DNA of 64,000 nt from Candidatus Falkowbacteria bacterium S5_I03. GTDB taxonomy: Bacteria > Patescibacteriota > Patescibacteriia > Patescibacteriales > UBA12465. Below the pieces are notes generated by a model. It worked only from the letters and a program-made list of their open reading frames with translations, did not search any database and was not told the origin of the DNA. This document shows, piece after piece, positions 60,587 to 64,000 of this stretch. Each line of letters starts with the position of its first letter. Position 1 is the stretch's first letter. The stretch is from the NCBI GenBank assembly GCA_019248265.1, contig JAEHGX010000008.1, forward strand, positions 1 through 64,000, in the 5' to 3' direction. A program made the translations under genes and the position numbers.

Positions 60587-61816
60587 ATGAGTATTTTTGC
60601 AGATAATCTGAAACGCTTGCAAGAAGTTCAAGCAATTTCTGGAATTAAAGACGAGGAGATGAAAGTTTTGTTAGAGCCAGTCCAGAACAAATATGTTGAA
60701 TTAGAAATTGAGGGTGAAAAATATCCCGCTTGGCGCATTTTGTATAATCGCGCGCTCGGTCCGGGAAAAGGCGGAATCCGTTTTCATCCCGAAGTAAGCG
60801 AGGATGAGGTTAAGTCTCTAGCTTTCTGGATGACTCTTAAAAATTCTTTAGCCGACATTCCTTACGGCGGCGCTAAAGGCGGAGTTAAATTTAATCCCAA
60901 GGGTTTAAGCGAGCAAAAATTGGAAGCGATTAGTCGCGCCTATGCACACGCCTTTGCTCCATATCTAGGACAAGATAAAGATATTCCGGCGCCGGATGTT
61001 TATACTAACGGTAAGATAATGTCTTGGATGTTGGATGAATTTGAACAAGTTGTCGGCCACCATGAACCCGGAATGATTACTGGCAAGCCAGTCGAACTAG
61101 GCGGAATAAAGATGCGGGGCGATGCCACTGCTCAAGGCGGTTACATCGTGATTAAAGAAATGGTCAGTAAATTTTTGGCTGGCAAAAAAAACTTAAGCTT
61201 TGCCGTTCAAGGATTTGGTAACGCCGGTTCTTTTATCGCCGAAAAATTAGCAGCTGATGGTTTTGTAATGGTCGCTGCTTCTGATAGCTCGGGCGGCGTT
61301 TATCAAGCAGATGGTTTGGATGTTAGTAAACTAGCACAATTTAAACAGGCTGCTGGTTCACTAAGTAGTTACGAAGAAGGCACAAAGATTTCTAACGCCG
61401 AACTTTTAGAAACTGAGGTTGATATTTTAATTTTAGCAGCCTTAGAAAATCAAATCACCGAACTTAATGCCGATAAAATAAAAGCTAAATATATTGTGGA
61501 ACTAGCTAATGGCCCAGTTGATTTTGCGGCTGATAAAATTCTGGCCAGCAAGGGGACTTTGATTGTCCCGGACATTCTAGCTAATTCCGGTGGAGTAATT
61601 ACCAGCTATTTCGAGTGGGCGCAGAATCGAACCGGACAAATTCTTGATGAAGAATATTTGCGCGTTTTGCTTGATAAAAAAATGAAAGCTAATTGGACGG
61701 CAGTTTATGAAAAATATTTAGCCGCCGAGAATAAAATTACCTTACGCCAAGCAGCGTATTGGTTGGCAATTAATAGAATCTTAATAGCCGAGAAATATCG
61801 GGGACGAATTTCATAA
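60587..61816 (+). CDS. gdhA: Glutamate dehydrogenase
   Basis: 409 residues of the Glu/Leu/Phe/Val dehydrogenase family, hexameric short type. GPGKGGIRFHPEVSEDEVKSLAFWMTLKNSLADIPYGGAKGGVKFNPK covers the substrate site with the catalytic Lys; VQGFGNAGSF is the nucleotide-binding fold and NSGGVITSYFEW the C-terminal helix. It interconverts glutamate and 2-oxoglutarate with ammonia. It follows trxA by 18 bp. Cofactor preference (NAD or NADP) is not clear from sequence alone. Confidence 0.93.
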   Translation: MSIFADNLKRLQEVQAISGIKDEEMKVLLEPVQNKYVELEIEGEKYPAWRILYNRALGPGKGGIRFHPEVSEDEVKSLAFWMTLKNSLADIPYGGAKGGVKFNPKGLSEQKLEAISRAYAHAFAPYLGQDKDIPAPDVYTNGKIMSWMLDEFEQVVGHHEPGMITGKPVELGGIKMRGDATAQGGYIVIKEMVSKFLAGKKNLSFAVQGFGNAGSFIAEKLAADGFVMVAASDSSGGVYQADGLDVSKLAQFKQAAGSLSSYEEGTKISNAELLETEVDILILAALENQITELNADKIKAKYIVELANGPVDFAADKILASKGTLIVPDILANSGGVITSYFEWAQNRTGQILDEEYLRVLLDKKMKANWTAVYEKYLAAENKITLRQAAYWLAINRILIAEKYRGRIS

Positions 61817-61843
61817 AAGAGTACAATAAAATAATTACTAAAA

Positions 61844-61873
61844 AACAGACCGTAATTTAACGGTCTGTTTTTT
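61844..61873. terminator. Bidirectional terminator after gdhA
   Basis: AACAGACCG/CGGTCTGTT with a 7-8 nt loop and flanking A/T runs. Confidence 0.88.
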
Positions 61874-61896
61874 TATTTGCGAGAACTTATTGCTAA

Positions 61897-62907
61897 CTAG
61901 TTGCAGGCAGCTGCCGAACCGCCGCTAGCGGCTGTTCCGGTTCCAAAGCCAGCAGCTGGAGTGTCGCTGGATAGAGCAGTTTTACATTCTTCTGGCTGGT
62001 TGTTGAAAGCAGCACAGATAGTTGTTAATAGAGTCTGAGGATCGCGTCCTGATTGAACGGTCTTGCCATTGATGACTAAGGTTGGAGAACCGCCAACGCC
62101 ATATTTGGTGTTGTCATCTTTGTAAATATCAAATCCTGGGTAACTTCCTTGATAACCAACTTTATTTTTAAAGTTTTCAGTAATTTTGTATTTAGTATCG
62201 GTTGTCTTTACACAGCTATCAACTTTAGATTGATTGATACCGGTAGATTTTAGACAGCTAGCAGTGTCGCCAGCAACTAAGAAGCACTTTAGGTAAGAAT
62301 AATATTTATCGGATTGAGTTTCGTTGATACAGTATTGGTTCATTTGTTCCTTAAGTTCTGTTTCACCATGCATGGCGTAGTCCACGAATTTTAGTTGGAA
62401 GTCCATTTTCTTGCCCAATAACTCTACGACCGGTAAAATTCCTTTTTCAATTTGGGTGCCGTATGGGCAGTGGCTCATAACGAACAATTCTACTACCGGC
62501 TTATCAGTTTTTGGTAAATCAGCCGGAGCGACAGCGGTGGAAGCGGCTGGTGTGCTATTGGCTTGTTGACCGCTCATTTCGGCGATATTCAAGGCCTGAG
62601 GGAAGAATAATTTACCATCCTTAGTGATATATGATTCTACGACATCACTGACGATATCGATTTGTAATTTATACATACCGTATTCTTCGGTAATTTCTTT
62701 GACAGTTGCCTTGTTGCCGCCAGACATTAAGAATTCGTTAATGAAAGTCTCGGCTGTAGTTTTAGCTTCTTCGGAGCTAAGATTCTTTACGCTTGGTTTT
62801 TTCAAAGTGGCAAAACCAATTATCGCCAAAATTATAACTAGGATGATCGGCAATACCACCTTAGTCATCGTTTTGGATTGCGCTAGGCGCTTGAGATGAT
62901 TCTTCAT
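61897..62907 (-). CDS. Membrane-anchored DsbA-like thioredoxin-fold protein
   Basis: 336 residues from the ATG at 62907; an upstream TTG adds four residues and is not preferred. An N-terminal membrane helix (about 16-35) and a PepSY-like or hypothetical domain (about 40-120) precede a DsbA-fold domain (about 140-310). The active-site region is MSHCPYGTQIEKG, so only one Cys of the usual CPYC pair is present; further Cys (QYC, KCFL, SC, ICAAF, ECK) could form structural disulfides. GVGGSPTLVINGK is the cis-Pro loop. The C-terminus is Gly/Ala-rich and ends in Cys-Asn. Likely an extracytoplasmic thiol protein of unclear activity. Confidence 0.75.
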   Translation of the reverse strand: MKNHLKRLAQSKTMTKVVLPIILVIILAIIGFATLKKPSVKNLSSEEAKTTAETFINEFLMSGGNKATVKEITEEYGMYKLQIDIVSDVVESYITKDGKLFFPQALNIAEMSGQQANSTPAASTAVAPADLPKTDKPVVELFVMSHCPYGTQIEKGILPVVELLGKKMDFQLKFVDYAMHGETELKEQMNQYCINETQSDKYYSYLKCFLVAGDTASCLKSTGINQSKVDSCVKTTDTKYKITENFKNKVGYQGSYPGFDIYKDDNTKYGVGGSPTLVINGKTVQSGRDPQTLLTTICAAFNNQPEECKTALSSDTPAAGFGTGTAASGGSAAACN

Positions 62908-63020
62908 AAGTTTATGCAATTATTTATTATTGCTTATTAATTATTTTTTTACTTATCGTATTTGCTATTATACTAAAAACCGGCGCTATAGTCAAAAGGT
63001 GCTTGATAAAGCTAACGATT

Positions 63021-63785
63021 TTAGTTTTTTGGTAAAAAGGCCTTAAGTTCCGGTGCGAGCGGTAAAGAAAATTCGCGCTTCTCGCCTTGCAAATCAGTGA
63101 ATGATAATTGGCTGGCCATTAAAAAAACTCGTCCCAATTTTAGTTTTTCGTTTTTGAGTTTAGTCTTTTTGGTGCAGTATAAATTGTCTCCGACCAGCGG
63201 GTGTCCAAGCGCAAAAAAATGAACTCTTATTTGATGAGTACGTCCGGTTTTAATTTTTACTTCAAGCAAGGTGTAATTTACAAAGCGAGTTTTAACTTTA
63301 AATAAGGTAATTGCTTCCTTCGCTTTAAAAACACCACTGATATTTCCGGTGTCGCGCGATTTTGGATTACGTCTGGTTAATAAGTCGACAGCGTTGAGCG
63401 GCATGGCTGCCATTTTGTAGCCTTCGCTTGATCTTTTGATAGGGAAATTAATTTCGCCTTCATCGTTAGCCAGCTTGCCATAAACCAAAGCTAAATATTG
63501 TTTGTTGATATCGCGTTTTTTAAATTGTTCTTTTAGATTATCAAAACTATCGTTATTTTTGGCAATGACCATTAAGCCACTGACTTCTTTATCCAGACGA
63601 TGGACAATTCCGGGGCGCGCTTCATCATCGCCAACCTTAATTATCTGGGGGTAGCGGGCCACCAGCAAATCGGCAAGAGTTTCTTCTTTAATGTTGCCGC
63701 CGCCGTGCACTGCTAAGCCAGCCGGTTTATTGATAACCAAATAATCGTCATCTTCAAAAATGATATCGGGGAAATTATTATTCAT
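63021..63785 (-). CDS. RluA-family pseudouridine synthase
   Basis: 254 residues. The catalytic Asp is in RPGIVHRLDKEVSGLMVIAKN, and the family block TGRTHQIRVHFFALGHPLVGD follows. The N-terminal S4 domain of RluC/RluD is absent and an insert (about 135-155, RRNPKSRDTGNISG) precedes the C-terminal strand. It isomerises uridine to pseudouridine in rRNA or tRNA; the target cannot be inferred. It follows the partial gene at 63788 on the same strand by 2 bp. Confidence 0.92.
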   Translation of the reverse strand: MNNNFPDIIFEDDDYLVINKPAGLAVHGGGNIKEETLADLLVARYPQIIKVGDDEARPGIVHRLDKEVSGLMVIAKNNDSFDNLKEQFKKRDINKQYLALVYGKLANDEGEINFPIKRSSEGYKMAAMPLNAVDLLTRRNPKSRDTGNISGVFKAKEAITLFKVKTRFVNYTLLEVKIKTGRTHQIRVHFFALGHPLVGDNLYCTKKTKLKNEKLKLGRVFLMASQLSFTDLQGEKREFSLPLAPELKAFLPKN

Positions 63786-63787
63786 AT

Positions 63788-64000
63788 TTATAAATTACTT
63801 GGATTAAAGGGTTCAGCGCCGGTTGATTTTTTAGACATGGCCTTTAAATCGTTAAGCTTAATGCCGCCGATTAAAAATAAAGATAGTCCGTAAAAAGCGG
63901 CCGCCGCTATAATTATGGTTATCAAACCCCAGACATTAGCTTGCCAGCTTTTTGGAAATAAAACAATGGCTAGCCCCATTAAAGCGGAAGCGGCAATCGC
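63788..64000 (-). CDS. Membrane protein, C-terminal fragment (runs off window)
   Basis: The frame stays open from base 64000 to the stop at 63788, about 70 residues, so the N-terminus lies outside. Two hydrophobic segments and a final basic, polar tail (LKAMSKKSTGAEPFNPS) resemble the end of a multi-pass protein such as a polysaccharide flippase, but this is only a guess. An internal ATG at 63979 is unlikely to be the true start because the frame continues upstream with hydrophobic residues. Confidence 0.45.
   Translation of the reverse strand, partial: AIAASALMGLAIVLFPKSWQANVWGLITIIIAAAAFYGLSLFLIGGIKLNDLKAMSKKSTGAEPFNPSNL

Overview
The window reads as chromosomal core sequence of an uncultured Patescibacteria (CPR) bacterium, most like a Parcubacteria-type lineage. 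The signs are an AT-rich genome of short, tightly packed genes, a 16S rRNA with substitutions at universal primer and probe sites, VanW, LCP and bactofilin-type envelope genes, degenerate DHH, Nudix and diacylglycerol-kinase-like proteins, and starts that mostly lack Shine-Dalgarno sequences although the 16S 3' end is intact. TGA is used as a stop (for example at valS and at 14253-14255), so the code is the standard bacterial one. I saw no prophage, insertion sequence, CRISPR array or resistance island.

Layout. 1-4.6 kb: minus-strand genes for a partial membrane protein, an EamA transporter, a MurG/MGDG-type glycosyltransferase, TrxB, a small hydrolase and a deoxyribosyltransferase-like protein. 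4.7-6.6 kb: two tRNAs, bactofilin, a diacylglycerol-kinase-like protein and a candidate stand-alone ncRNA. 6.7-11.8 kb: minus-strand run infC-rpmI-rplT-secG-peptide-binding protein-RNase J. 11.8-13.8 kb: 16S rRNA alone, with its own promoter, flanking processing stem and terminator; 23S, 5S and spacer tRNAs are absent. 13.8-17.6 kb: a small membrane protein/Nudix pair behind a structured leader, an orphan phosphohistidine-domain protein, trpS, tRNA-Glu and a second candidate ncRNA. 17.7-24.9 kb: tRNA-Pro/Ala/Pro, LCP, der, pth, dprA, topA. 25-31.8 kb: valS, pheS, pheT with small membrane proteins. 31.9-35.6 kb: DHH protein, tRNA-Ile(UAU), tRNA-Val, Hsp20, VanW. 35.7-40.2 kb: the origin-type cluster yidC-yidD-rnpA-rpmH / dnaA-dnaN. 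40.3-49.7 kb: PBP1A, SpoU methyltransferase, tRNA-Arg and tRNA-His, a large surface protein, glucan phosphorylase and a DUF4342 protein. 49.8-59 kb: phosphomannomutase, membrane bactofilin, Elp3, glyA, folD, recQ and a Trm9-like methyltransferase. 59.1-64 kb: a second leader-controlled membrane protein, csoR-trxA-gdhA, a DsbA-like protein, RluA and a partial membrane protein.

How the genes work together. Most are translation and tRNA genes (three aminoacyl-tRNA synthetase genes or pairs, ten tRNAs, L20/L34/L35, IF-3, Pth, Der, RnpA), replication initiation, protein export (SecG, YidC) and cell-envelope building or decoration (LCP, PBP1A, VanW, bactofilins, surface protein).

Most interesting signals. 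(1) An Elp3 radical-SAM/GNAT protein and a Trm9-type methyltransferase lie about 4 kb apart on one strand, suggesting a eukaryote-like two-step wobble-uridine modification. (2) Two distant leaders share the same promoter-to-stem-to-ATG geometry, a common 12-nt arm core and compensatory changes, each ahead of a small membrane protein gene. (3) Two unassigned ncRNA candidates each have a promoter and a U-tract end. (4) A monocistronic 16S unit has a 19-bp flanking stem. (5) A CstR-like regulator has its palindrome inside its own, apparently leaderless, promoter.
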